DNA of 64,000 nucleotides from Chamaea fasciata (lineage: Eukaryota; Chordata; Aves; Passeriformes; Sylviidae). The notes under the pieces are model-generated. The model ran no database searches and was not told where the DNA came from. It saw only the letters and a program-made list of their open reading frames with translations. Below are positions 1-10,624 of the stretch, in pieces. Both the position numbers and the translations under genes were made by a program. The first letter of the stretch is position 1. Each line of letters opens with the position of its first letter. The DNA is taken from NCBI GenBank assembly GCA_029207755.1, contig JARCOQ010000012.1:23919740-23983739 (forward strand), read 5' to 3'.

Positions 1-802
1 ATAAAGTCTTTTCAAAAAAAAAAAAAAAAAAAAAAGCACTATAATAATATTTGACCTGTAATATAGTTATGAGATTTGATTTAAACTGATCACATTACCT
101 TGGTTAGAGCGAAGTTTTTGGAATTATCCCCTGTCATGTATAGGGAATATAATTCAAAGTTTTAAAAAGTTTTAAAGAGATTAAGCTCGAATATTGGAGG
201 CATCAAAGACTTGTTTTATTCAGCCTAATCTGAACAAAAGTATGTTTGGCAAGGGTTTAAACGGAATAGTGCCATTTGCTTCTCAGATCCAAGTTTTGTT
301 CCTCTGGATGGTCTTTGGACACACCAAAGAGTGGGGTAAACAACTTTAGTGCACTGATTAAAACCAGGATTTGTGATTAGGCAGGGTAACGGTGGTGAAA
401 CTGACGAAAATGAAACACCCAAGCATCTGATTTATCATTAAAAAAGGAACCACAGTACCTCTTTTAATCCTTCCCACACCTGGAACCTTGCTAGGAAAGG
501 TTTTGATTAATTCATAAGTATAGGCATTAATATAGGTAGTATCTCTCAAGTTTAAAGCCTTCAGGAGTTTCTTGGAAGCAAGCAGGTAAGAAGATGTTCT
601 ACCTACTGATGAAATCTCCTACAACATTTGTATAGAGCAATTTCTACAAGACCGAAATGAAAATCAAATAAATTATTTGTAAAAACACCATACTCCATGA
701 TTTTTTCTTTCAGTTTAAAAGAAACAATCATCAATACAAACAATAAATATATGTCTTTGTCAGAAATCAAACAAATCCATAGTTTATAGTATCTGTCATT
801 AA
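1..802. other. Host flank left of ERV-A
   Basis: This AT-rich sequence lies left of the ERV-A target site and once joined the host sequence that now resumes at 14601. An A homopolymer sits near 16-35. On the minus strand a frame is open from about 600 down to 358 and reads like protein (it contains NAYTYELIKTFPSKVPG), but I do not recognise it. It could be an exon, an old repeat or chance. Confidence 0.5.
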
Positions 803-807
803 TCCAT

Positions 808-1327
808 TGTAGTAGTTTGAAGGCAAAACAAATGAGAGGCTCCAAGTCAGAGATACAATTTAATAGGAAAAAAAGGAAAGAAAGTAAAATAAAATAGATG
901 CAATAATACAAAAGACCACTGACAGAGTCAGAATACAAGCTGAGCGGAGTGATGGAAGCAGTCCAGATGAGGTGGTCTTCCTGAAGCAATGATCCTGTAG
1001 AAAGGTCTGGTAGCTCGGGTCCTCTGGGAATCCAGTGGGTAAGCGCCCCTCTGGTGTTCGGAGTCTCAGTTGATATCCAGGCTGGAATGCTTGGTTTCTC
1101 CCTCTGGGCGGAGCATCTCACAATGGGATGGTGAGTCATGTGATAAGGCCTGATGGGCCCATTAACAGGAGGTAGTCCAGGAGGGGGTTATCTGTGAGCT
1201 GTGTAGCAAAGGTGCTGATGGGCCCATTAACAGAAGATAAGCCAGAGTGGAGGAGGCAGGGAGCACTGCCTCACCTGGTTTCAACAGTTCTTGAAGATGG
1301 TGATAGAATATACTTCAACCCAGGACA
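808..1327 (-). repeat. ERV-A 3' LTR
   Basis: In element sense it starts TGTCCTGGGTTGAAG at 1327 and ends CTACTACA at 808. The 520-bp sequence matches 14077-14595 and the solo LTR at 48141-48661. The purine-rich tract just beyond 1328 is the polypurine tract that primes plus-strand synthesis. Confidence 0.93.
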
Positions 1328-1345
1328 TTATCCACCCCTTATTCT
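1328..1345 (-). other. ERV-A polypurine tract
   Basis: Read on the minus strand, a purine-rich stretch containing AATAAGGGGTGGATAA abuts the first TG of the 3' LTR. This is the expected place and composition of a retroviral plus-strand primer. Confidence 0.7.
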
Positions 1346-1420
1346 ATTACCATCTACATCATCCCAAATCAATACCTTCCTTAAACTACACACACACACA
1401 CATATATATATAATGAAATC

Positions 1421-4400
1421 CTACACGCAGTTCTCACTTAAAATAAGGTCTCCTTGTGGTACACTGTGAGTTTCCCCATCCTTTTGCATCACCCACCAAG
1501 TGTAACCAGGTCCTTGAGCAAAGACAACCCCACGGATGGGTTTGCCCTTGCCCAAGGTGGGATTAATCCAAACAGTCTTTCCTAACATACCTCTCATGTG
1601 TACCACAGGGACCCTATCTCCATCCACTGTATGCAAGGATTCAGATTGGGCAGGACCAGCTTGATTGATGGACCCTCGGGTATTGACCATCCAGGTGGCC
1701 TTCACTAAGTTCAGTTCATTTTTTGAAGGTCCCTCCACCAAGTGCCTTAAAGGTAGTTTTAAGCAGTCCATTGCATCATTCCACCTTCCCAGCAGCTGGT
1801 GCATGGTATGGGATATGGTATATCCATTCGATTCCATGTCCTCTGGCCCAAGTGCTTATGAGGCCATTCTTGAAATGAGTCCCGTTGTCTGACTCAATTC
1901 TCTCAGGGGTGCCATGTCTCCACAGGACCTGCTTTTCCAGGCCCAAGATGGTGTTCCGGGCAGTAGCATGAGGCACAGGGTAGGTCTCCAGCCATCCAGT
2001 GGTTGCTTCCACCATGGTGAGCACATAGCGCTTGCCTTGGCGGGTTTGGGGAAGGGTGATGTAGTCAATTTGCCAGGCTTCCCCATACCTATACTTTGAC
2101 CATCATCCACCATACCACAGAGGCTTCACTCGCTTGGCCTGTTTCATCGCAGTACAGGTCTCGCAGTCATGGATAGCCTGGGAGATGCTGTCCATAGTAA
2201 TGTCCACCCCTCGGTCACGAGCCCATCGATATGTTGCATCTCTCCCTTGATGACCAGAGGCATCATGAGCCCAACGAGCTAGGAATAGTTCTCCTTTGTG
2301 CTGCCAGTCTAGATCAACCTGAGATACTTTCACCTTGGCAGCTCGATCCACCTGCTCGTTGTTATGATGTTCTTCATTAGCCCGACTCTTGGGTACGTGC
2401 GCATCCACATGTCGAACCTTCACGGTCAGCCTTTCTACTCGGGTGGCGATGTCCTGCCAAATCTCAGGAGCCCAGATGGGTTTCCCTCTGCGCTGCCAGC
2501 TGGCCTTTCTCCAGCGGTCCAGCCATCCCCACAGAGCATTAGCTACCATTCATGAGTCAGTGTAGAGATAGAGCCTCGGCCACTTCTCTCGTTCAGCAAT
2601 ATCCAGAGCCAGCTGGACGGCTTTAAGCTCTGCGACCTGACTCGATCCACCTTCTCCTTCGGTAGCTTGTGCAACTCGTCGTGTGGGGCTCCATACAGCA
2701 GCTTTCCATTTCCGGTTAGCACCTACAATTCGGCAGGAACCGTCGGTGAAAAGGACATATCGTCTCTCACTCTCCGGTAGCTCGCTATATGGTGGGGCTT
2801 CCTTGGCCCGTGTCACTTGCTCCTCCTCTTCTTCAGAGGATAATCCAAAGGTCTCACCTTCAGGCCAGTTTGTTATAATTTCCAGAATCCCAGGGCGATT
2901 CAGGTTTCCAATACGGGCGCGCTGTGTGATCAGGGCGATCCATTTGCTCCACGTGGTGTCGGTGGCGTGATGTGTGGTAGGAACCTTTCCCTTGAACATC
3001 CACCCCAGCACCGGTAGTCGAGGTGCCAGAAGCAGCTGTGCTTCAGTACCAATCACCTCGGAGGCAGCTTGGACTCCTTCATAGGTGGCTAAGATTTCCT
3101 TCTCTGTGGGAGCGTAGTTGGCTTCGGATCCTCTGTAGCTTCAGCTCCAGAGTCCCAGTGGTCGTCCCCGAGTCTCACCCGGCACCTTCTGCCAAAGGCT
3201 CCATGACTGAGAATGGCTCCCAGCTGCAGAGTAAAGCACATTCTTCACCTCTGATCCCGTCCTGACTGGGCCAAGGGCTACTGCGTGAGCGATTTCCTGC
3301 TTGATCTGGGTGAAAGCTTGCTGCAGTTCTGGGCCCCAGTGGAAATCGTTCTTCTTGCGGGTAACCAGGTAGAGAGGGCTCACGATTTGGCTATACTCGG
3401 GAATGTGCATCCTCCAGAAGCCTATGGCACCTAGGAAAGCTTGTGTTTCCTTCTTGTTGGTCGGTGGAGACATTGCAGTGATCTTATTGATGACTTCAGT
3501 GGGAATCTGACGCCGTCCATCTTGCCACTTCACTCCCAGAAACTGGATCTCTCGAGCAGGTCCCTTGACTTTGCTCCTCTTGATGGCGAAGCCGGCCTCA
3601 GGAGAATCTGAACGATCTTCTCTCCCTTCTCAAAGACTTCTGTTGCTGTGTTTCCCCACACAATAATGTCGTCAATGTATTGCAGGTGTTCTGGAGCCTC
3701 ACCCTTTTCCAGTGCAGCCTGGGTCAGTCCATGGCAAATGGTGGGACTGTGCTTCCACCCCTGGGGCAGTCGGTTCCAGGTGTACTGCACGCCCCTCCAG
3801 GTGAAGGCAAACTGAGGCCTGCACTCTGCTGCCAGAGGAATGGAGAAAAAGACATTTGCAATATCAATGGTCGCATACCATTTTGCTGCCTTGGATTCCA
3901 GCTCATACTGAAGCTCCAACATGTCTGGTACGGCAGCGCTCAGTGGTGGTGTGACTTCATTCAGGCCACGGTAATCCACTGTCAGTCTCCATTCTCCACT
4001 GGACTTGCGCACGGGCCATATAGGGCTATTAAAGGGCGAACGAGCCTTGCTTACCACCCCTTGGCTCTCCAGCTCACGAATCATCTTATGGATGGGGACC
4101 ACAGAGTCTCTGTCGGTGCGATATTGCCGACGGTGCACTGTTGCTTTGGCGATCGGCACCTGTTGTTCTTCAACTTTCAGTAGTCCCAAGGCAGAGGGGT
4201 CGTCTGAGAGTCCAGGCAAGGTACTCAGTTGTCTGATGCCTTCTGTCTCTAGGGCAGCTATGCCAAAAACCCAGCGGTATCCTTTTGGGTCTTTGAAATA
4301 CCCATTTCTGAGATAGTCTATGCCCAAAATGCATGGGGCCTCTGGACCAGTCACAATGGGGTGTTTCTGCCATTCATTCCCAGTTAGACTTACTTCAGCT

Positions 4401-4588
4401 TCCAGTACAGTCAGCTCCTGGGGTCCTCCTGTCACCCCAGAAATGGAAATGGATTCCGCTCCCACATACCTTGATGGCATCAGAGTACACTGAGCACTGG
4501 TATCAACCAGAGCCGTATATCTTTGTGGGTCAGATGTTCCAGGCCATCGGATCCACACAGTCCAGTAGATCCGACTGTCCCTTTCCTA
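1421..4588 (-). pseudogene. pol: ERV-A pro-pol (protease, RT, RNase H, integrase), inactivated
   Basis: The reading order is protease, reverse transcriptase, RNase H, then integrase. The protease active site reads LVDTSAQ where ERV-E has LVDTGSQ, so the catalytic DTG is altered to DTS. RT has the YIDD box, and integrase has an HHCC zinc region and D, D and E residues in the contexts ESDNGTHF and GKVE. Comparison with ERV-E shows a 1-base deletion near 3600, CGA to TGA near 3139, TGG to TGA near 2550, TGA in place of CGG near 2091 and near 1775, and another frameshift near 1740. In life it would copy and integrate the viral genome. This copy cannot make a working enzyme. Confidence 0.9.
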
Positions 4589-4595
4589 TACCTGG

Positions 4596-5576
4596 CTAGA
4601 GGTAGGGCCCCCCTATTCCTGTATTCCAATGGCATACATTGCTCTCTTCTTGTAAATATGTTTCTGAGGTTCCTTCAAGAGGATCAGTCATATCATCATT
4701 CCTGTACCGTCTGGAGTTCTGTGCACGAGAGACCGGAGCAACATTGATTCTAGATGGGCTCTTTGTGGTAGGTGTTTCTCTTTTCAGTTCACATACCCGG
4801 GCTGCTAAGGAGGAGGTGGGTTTTCCATCCCACTTCCTCATGTCTTCTCCATGCTCCCGAAGAAAAGACCAGAGGTTACCTCGTGGTGTGTATCCTCTCT
4901 CCCTGGCTGGGGAGCGCCTGCTCCTAATGGCAGAGACTCTCATTGGCTCTGGTTGGATATGGTAAATTTCTTCCTTAAGTTCTTTTTTCAGTTTCTGATG
5001 GCCTTCTTCAATCAAGTTCCAGACTTGCTCAGCCAGTCTTGTTTCCACAGATGAGACATGGGTACGAACTGGAGCAGTGACAGTGTCCTCGTAAATTCTT
5101 AGTTTATTAGCCAAGACACCTACCCTGTCCTCACCTTCCCTCCATTGCAGTGTTGCCAGGTAACGTGAGTACATCTCGGGTCCAAGCCGTGCAAATCTCA
5201 ACCACATCCGTGATGTGCACTGGACACCATCTGGGTTTTTAAGAAATCTCTCATCTTCTGAAAAAATTATTTCCAACACAGCCAATTCCCTCAGGCATCG
5301 GATACCTTGTTCTATTGTGTTCCATTTTCCTTGGTGCACTTGGAGGTCTTCTTTACAAAGGTATCTATCCTTCCCACTTGTTAGCAGTCGCTGCCAGAGG
5401 CTGAGAGGTTCTTGGCTTTTCCCAATCCCCTGGTCAATGACCACATCTCCGGACAGCGATCCCAGTTGCCTGGCCTCACTTCCATCCAGAATGGTGTCAT
5501 TGGCGGCAGCATCCCATATGCGGAGCAGCCAGGTCAGGATGGACTCGTTGGTCTGGCGGGTGAATTCCCTTCACAG
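4596..5576 (-). pseudogene. gag: ERV-A gag, 3' portion
   Basis: This is the downstream part of Gag, separated from its 5' part (13166-13994) by the ERV-B insertion. It matches ERV-E Gag across its length, for instance at ARERGYTPR and LAARV. No CCHC zinc knuckle is visible. The C-terminal third is rich in Arg and Ser, as expected of spuma-like Gag proteins, which lack CCHC motifs. Near the 3' end an indel shifts the frame relative to ERV-E: the stop that directly precedes pol in ERV-E falls into the pol frame here, and Gag reads on for several codons to a later TAG at about 4596. Confidence 0.82.
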
Positions 5577-5960
5577 TGTTACTGATATGTTTGTTCATTA
5601 AATCCAGGATGTGGGTGACAAGTTGAGTGATAAAGGTAGTCTTGCATAATTTGCGGTTGTAAGTAATATTTTCCAGGAAGTCAACGATTCTGAGTCTTGA
5701 AACGCGGCAGGGGAAGAGCAGACCCCAGCAACAGTGACGCACATGCGCAGAGTACTATTCAAGGAAGTCACGTACACCGGAAACCGGACTGTATAAGAGG
5801 AAGAACTAAAACCCTGACTGGTGCGGCAGTGGCGGGACAATGGTTCCCCTGTCGCCCAGCGCTGCATTACCTTATTGTTACGCTTGCTGTAATTAATAAA
5901 ATCCTTGATTGGGACAAGCAACGGTGTCAGACTATTCCGTGCAAAATTTTCTCTATAACA
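5577..5960 (+). repeat. ERV-B 5' LTR
   Basis: It begins TGTTACTGATATG and ends CTCTATAACA, so the termini form the inverted repeat TGTTA/TAACA. An AATAAAA polyadenylation-type sequence lies near 5896, and a TATAAGAGG-type box lies about 100 bp upstream of it, giving a normal U3-R-U5 order. Confidence 0.95.
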
Positions 5961-5963
5961 ATT

Positions 5964-5981
5964 TGGTGCCGTGACTCGGAT
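5964..5981 (+). other. ERV-B primer-binding site, tRNA-His
   Basis: TGGTGCCGTGACTCGGAT begins three bases after the 5' LTR. It is the exact complement of the 3' end of vertebrate tRNA-His including CCA, so tRNA-His would prime minus-strand DNA synthesis. Confidence 0.9.
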
Positions 5982-6373
5982 AAGAATACGGATCCGACAG
6001 AGGGACTAGGGGCGGCGCCCCGCCTGTACAGGCGGCCTCTGGTTCTGAAGTCGGGATCTCGCTCTTACCGACGAACCCAAATTTGTAACAATAAGGTAAG
6101 GAAAACCCTATAAACTCGGTGCACTCGAGGTCCGGACGAAGACGCAGGAGACGCGTAAGTAACTGCCCATTGTGCAGGGGAATCCGTCCGGGCTGGGTTG
6201 GGATCCTGGAATACAATGTGTGTGCGTGTGAGTGAGAGGAGAACTGGCAGCCAGATTCTCCAAGTGAGTGCGGACCCTTAAGTAGTGCGTTTCCCATCGC
6301 CCGCGAGGGACTGGGCCACGAAAAAGGGGAAGTGAGTGAGTACACACACGGCTGAGAGAGGGTATTCCAGAAG

Positions 6374-6719
6374 ATGGGACAGGGGAAAAGCAAGCCCCCT
6401 CCACCCATGAGACCCCCTCCGGTCCCTAGGGATTCACCGTTGGGGTTTATGTTAGAAAATTGGAAATTTTATCCCACCACGGGAGATAAAGATAAAGCTA
6501 GAATGATACACTTTTGTGTAGAAGTATGGGGAGGACAACAAATTTCCAAGGCAGTCTGGTGGCCCAGGTATGGGTCCTCAGAATTATGCGCCGCAGGGTG
6601 GAAACAGGATAGTAGCCCAGAAGGAAGCTCCTAATTGTTACTACTGTGGGAAGAAAGGACATATGAAAAGGGACTGCAGACAGAGGATAAAGGATGAGGC
6701 GGCATTCAAAGAAGATTAG
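6374..6719 (+). pseudogene. gag: ERV-B gag remnant with large internal deletion
   Basis: Translation starts MGQGKSK, with Gly2 available for myristoylation, and follows ERV-C Gag for about 70 residues. At about 6587 the sequence jumps to the end of gag: the nucleocapsid knuckle C-Y-Y-C-G-K-K-G-H-M-K-R-D-C is encoded at about 6636-6680 in another frame. Against ERV-C about 1.05-1.1 kb is missing, covering the rest of matrix, the PPPY late domain and all of capsid. The junction is out of frame, so neither Gag nor Gag-Pol can be made from this copy by simple translation. Confidence 0.9.
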
Positions 6720-6735
6720 GGAGGTCAGGGGCTCT
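6717..6735 (+). promoter_or_regulatory. Gag-pol stop-codon readthrough context
   Basis: The gag TAG at 6717-6719 is followed in the same frame by GGA GGT CAG GGG and then by pol. TAG followed by GGAGGTCAGGG is the murine-leukaemia-type context in which about one ribosome in twenty reads through to make Gag-Pol. I did not fold the downstream pseudoknot. In ERV-C one inserted G breaks the same site. Confidence 0.75.
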
Positions 6736-9700
6736 ATGTATTGGGGACCCGTACGAACAAAGAGCCCTTGATAAAACTAAAATTAGGTCCCCAGTCACAG
6801 GAGGTAGAATTTTTGGTAGACTCAGGAGCTGAGAGGTCTACCCTCCAGCGAATACCTCCTGGATGTAAGCTATCTAAAGATACTGCCCAAGTCGTTGGAG
6901 CAAAGGGGGAACCCTTTAAGGTAGGGATTATACAACAAGTTCTAATAGAAACAGAATCTAAATTGGGTATGGGGAATTTCCTCTTAATCCCAGAAGCCGA
7001 TTTTAATCTTTTGGGAAGGGATTTGATGGTGGAACTAGGAATTGGCCTAGAGGTGAAGGGAAGAGAATTGGGAATCAAGATATGTGCCCTTCGGGTTGAG
7101 GATGAGCAGGGGATCGACCCCGAAGTCTGGTATACCCCTGAGACTGTGGGTAGACTAGACATTCCTCCATTCAGAGTGATCCTTGGAAACCCAGACAGCC
7201 CTGTCCAGATTAAGCAATGCCCTATATCCATGGAGGGTCGGAGGGGATTGAAGCCTGGAGTTGGGAGACTGATGTCCCAAGGGCTGTTGGAGCCATGTGT
7301 GTCCCCATTTAACACTCCTATTCTACCGGTCAAGAAGCCAAATGGAACTTATCGGCTAGTGCATGACTTAAGAGAAATTAATAAGCGCACTATGTCCAGG
7401 TTTCCAGTAGTGGCCAACCCTTGTACTCTTCTGAGCAAATTAGGGCCAGAAAATTTATGGTACAGTGTAATTGATTTAAAAGATGCCTTTTGGGCCTGCC
7501 CTCTGGACAAAGAGTGTAGGGATTATTTTGCATTCGAATGGGAGGATCCAGACACAGGACGCAAGCAGCAACTGAGGTGGACCGTGCTCCCACAGGGGTT
7601 TACGGAGAGCCCTAACTTATTTGGGCAGGCCCTAGAACAAATTCTCCAGGATTTTATCCCAGGCCCTGAGATTACTTTAATCCAGTATGTCGATGATTTA
7701 TTAATTGCAGGAAAAACGGAATATCAAGTTAGAGAGGAAAGTATAAAACTCTTGAATTTTTTAGGGCTTAAAGGACTTAAGGTATCAAAGTCAAAATTGC
7801 AATTTGTGGAAGAGAAGGTGAAATATTTAGGACACTACATTGAAAAGGGGGAGGAGACAGTGGATCCCGAGCGAGTACAGGGGATCTTATCTTTACCCAC
7901 TCCCACTAATGAGAAACAAGTTAGGCAATTGTTAGGGTTGCTGGGCTATTGTCGCTTATGGATTGAAAATTATAGCAGTAAAGTTAAATTTTTATACGCT
8001 AAACTTACAGCATCCAACCGTATAGACTGGGAAAGGGCAGATGAAGAACAACTTTGGGTATTGCGGAGGGATTTGGCGAATGCACCAGTTTTGGGCCTGC
8101 CAGACTTAAACCGACCATTTTATCTGTTTGTAAACATTGAGAGTGGAACTGCGTGCAGAGTATTGACCCAGGATTGGGCAGGCAGGAAAAAGCCCATTGG
8201 ATACTTATCCAAATTATTGGACCCCGTGAGTAGAGGTTGGCCCACATGTCTACAGGCCATTGTCGGATGTGCCCTGATGACCGAGGAGGCCCGAAAAATA
8301 ACTTTTAATAGTACCATCAGAATATTATCCCCCCATAATGTTAGAAGTGTTTTACAACAGAAGGCTGAAAAATGGATCTCAGATTCACGATTCTTAAAAT
8401 ATGAAGGGATTTTGTTGGAAGCCCCAAACTTGACATTAGAGGCCACATCGTTGCAAAACCCTGCCCAGTTCTTATTTGGGGAACCAAAAACCATCAGAAG
8501 AACTGGCCCACGATTGCCTCCGAGCTATTGAGGAGCAGACTAAGATTGGGCCCGATTTAGAGGAGGAGGAACTCCCAGAGGGAGAGGTGATTTTTGTGGA
8601 TGGCTCATCCCGGATGGTAGGTGGAGGACGTAGATCAGGGTGTGCACTGGTGGCAGGGAAGGATTATGAGGTATTAGAGGCAGGACCCTTGAGTCCGTCA
8701 TGGTCAGCCCAAGCATGTGAATTATACGCCATCTTGCGGGCTCTTAAAAGACTAAAAGGAAAAACAGGAACCATTTATACTGATTCGAAGTACAGTTATG
8801 GAGTGGTGCACACATTTGGGAAAATATGGGAAGAAAGAGGTCTAATTAATTCCCAAGGGAAAGACCTTATACATCAAGAATTAATCAAGGAAGTATTGCA
8901 CGCCCTGAGAGACCCCGTGAGAATAGCAATAATACATCTCAGGGGACATCAAACAGGGACAGATCGTAAGACCAGGGGAAACAACAGAGCAGATGCAGAG
9001 GCTAAAAAGGCTGCCCTCAGAATAGAACTTCTTAAGCATAAGAATCCTAGATCAGAACTGGACCCTCCCAACCCTTGCCCTGTTCGATTCACACCCCAAG
9101 AAGAGCGTAAACTGAAAGATATGGGAGTACAACAAGATAAAGAAGGGAAATGGAGACTACCGGACGGGAGAGAAGTCATCCCAAAGGCTTTGGCTTTCCA
9201 ATTGTTGTCGAATATACATCAAAAGACTCATTGGGGAAGTCAGGCACTAATAGATCAATTTGCTTTAAAATATATGAGTATTGGGGTACATGATCTAGCC
9301 AAATCAATCACTCAGCACTGTGAGATTTGCTTGAAGGTAAACCGCTCTGTACGGAGAGAACTACAAAGAGGAGGAAGACCGGTTGCCGTAAGGCCTTTTT
9401 CTAAAATACAAATAGATTTCACTGAACTTCCCAAGGTGGGAAGATATAAGTATGTGTTAGTACTAATAGACCACCTCACCCACTTCGTAGAGGCATTTCC
9501 AACCGCAAGGGCCACTGCACACACGGTGGCCAAAGTGTTACTAGAACAAATTGTGCCCAGGTATGGAGTAGCTGAAGGTGTGGACTCAGACCAAGGACCA
9601 CACTTTGTATCAAAAGTTATTAAGGCCTTGTCAGAAGCCCTTGGAATAAGATGGGAAGAACATACCCCGTGGCATCCTCAAAGTTCGGGGTTAGTAGAGA

Positions 9701-10239
9701 GAGTTAATGGAGAATTAAAGAAACAGCTAACGAAGTTGACTTTAGAAACCAAACTTAACTGGATTAAGTGTCTCCCCCTGGCCTTGTTAAATCTCAGAAC
9801 TCTGCCCCGATCTGATGTGGGGATATCTCCTTTTGAAATGCTGTATGGGATGCCGTATGATGCAGGTATGCCTCGAGACCATCCCGGAATAATAGATAAG
9901 CAAATGAAAGCATTTATAACTGAGATGATGGCCTTTAGGAAGAAGTTATGGGAAAAAGGGCAGATATTGCAGAGACCACCCTTGAATATTACTCTACATC
10001 AGGTGCAACCGGGAGACTGGGTCTTAATCCGAACTTGGAAAGAAACTACTCTCCAGCCCCATTGGGATGGTCCATATCTGGTGCTCCTCACAATGAATAC
10101 AGCAGTGCGAACAGCAGAGCGGGGATGGACTCACGCCAGTCGTATAAAAGGACCAGTGCCCGAGCCTAGGTGGAAGGTCATCAGCCCAGCCGGAGATTTA
10201 AAGCTGAGACTCACTCGGGGAACTGCAACAGGAAATTAA
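6720..10239 (+). pseudogene. pol: ERV-B pro-pol (gamma-like), one frameshift
   Basis: The first frame (to 8531) holds an aspartic protease (LVDSGAE) and RT with the YVDD box in QYVDDLLIAG. Near 8486-8490 a run of five A replaces four A in ERV-C, and this +1 change moves RNase H and integrase into the frame seen from 8476 to 10239. RNase H begins with FVDGSS. Integrase has an HHCC zinc region, catalytic D in IDFTEL, D in DSDQGPHF and E in VERVNGE. The C-terminal part overlaps or directly precedes the accessory frame. Relatives encode the replication enzymes as a Gag-Pol readthrough product. Apart from the single frameshift this copy is almost entire. Confidence 0.93.
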
Positions 10240-10254
10240 GAAAGGACGTTCTTA

Positions 10255-10620
10255 ATGAATAGAAAATATTGGTATAAAACTTTTAGGATAGAATATCAAT
10301 CAGAGCTCGAAAGAGATCATAAGGGAAATATGTATGCTGATTGTGTTTGTATTAAATGTGAAGATTTTTGTTGTAATGGGAATTGTTACCCCTTTGTATG
10401 TTACCAATGTCTAATTTGTAAAAACAGGTGGTGGACCCATTGTCACAGAGGCAGGCCCCCGAGAGGTGTTTGCTGCCTCTGTCTAAAAAATTCAACGGGA
10501 GCTTACTGATTTAGTATTGGCTCAGAGGGTAGCTCAAGGGGAATTACAAGCAGACTTTAAAGAGTGGGGGGAAGTATTGGCAGAAGACATAAATTCCGAA
10601 CTATATTGTTAATCAGTCCT
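10255..10620 (+). pseudogene. ERV-B Cys-rich accessory frame, frameshifted
   Basis: The 84-codon open frame 10255-10509 matches the first 79 residues of the ERV-C accessory protein (42441-43115), including the WWTHC and PRGVC motifs and about twelve cysteines. At 10485-10490 a run of six A replaces five in ERV-C and shifts the frame, so the protein stops at 10509. Homologous sequence continues beyond that point with more indels and runs into env. The frame starts 15 bases after the pol stop. I know no described retroviral protein of this kind; see the ERV-C and ERV-D entries for the intact forms. Confidence 0.8.
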
Positions 10621-10624
10621 GTTC

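Noticed and set aside
603..1139. 178-codon minus-strand frame
   Set aside because: Lies mostly in the ERV-A LTR and runs into flank; the LTR copy at 14129 carries the same frame by descent.
4005..4316. Plus-strand frames across ERV-A pol
   Set aside because: Shadows of the minus-strand pol frame with no independent features.
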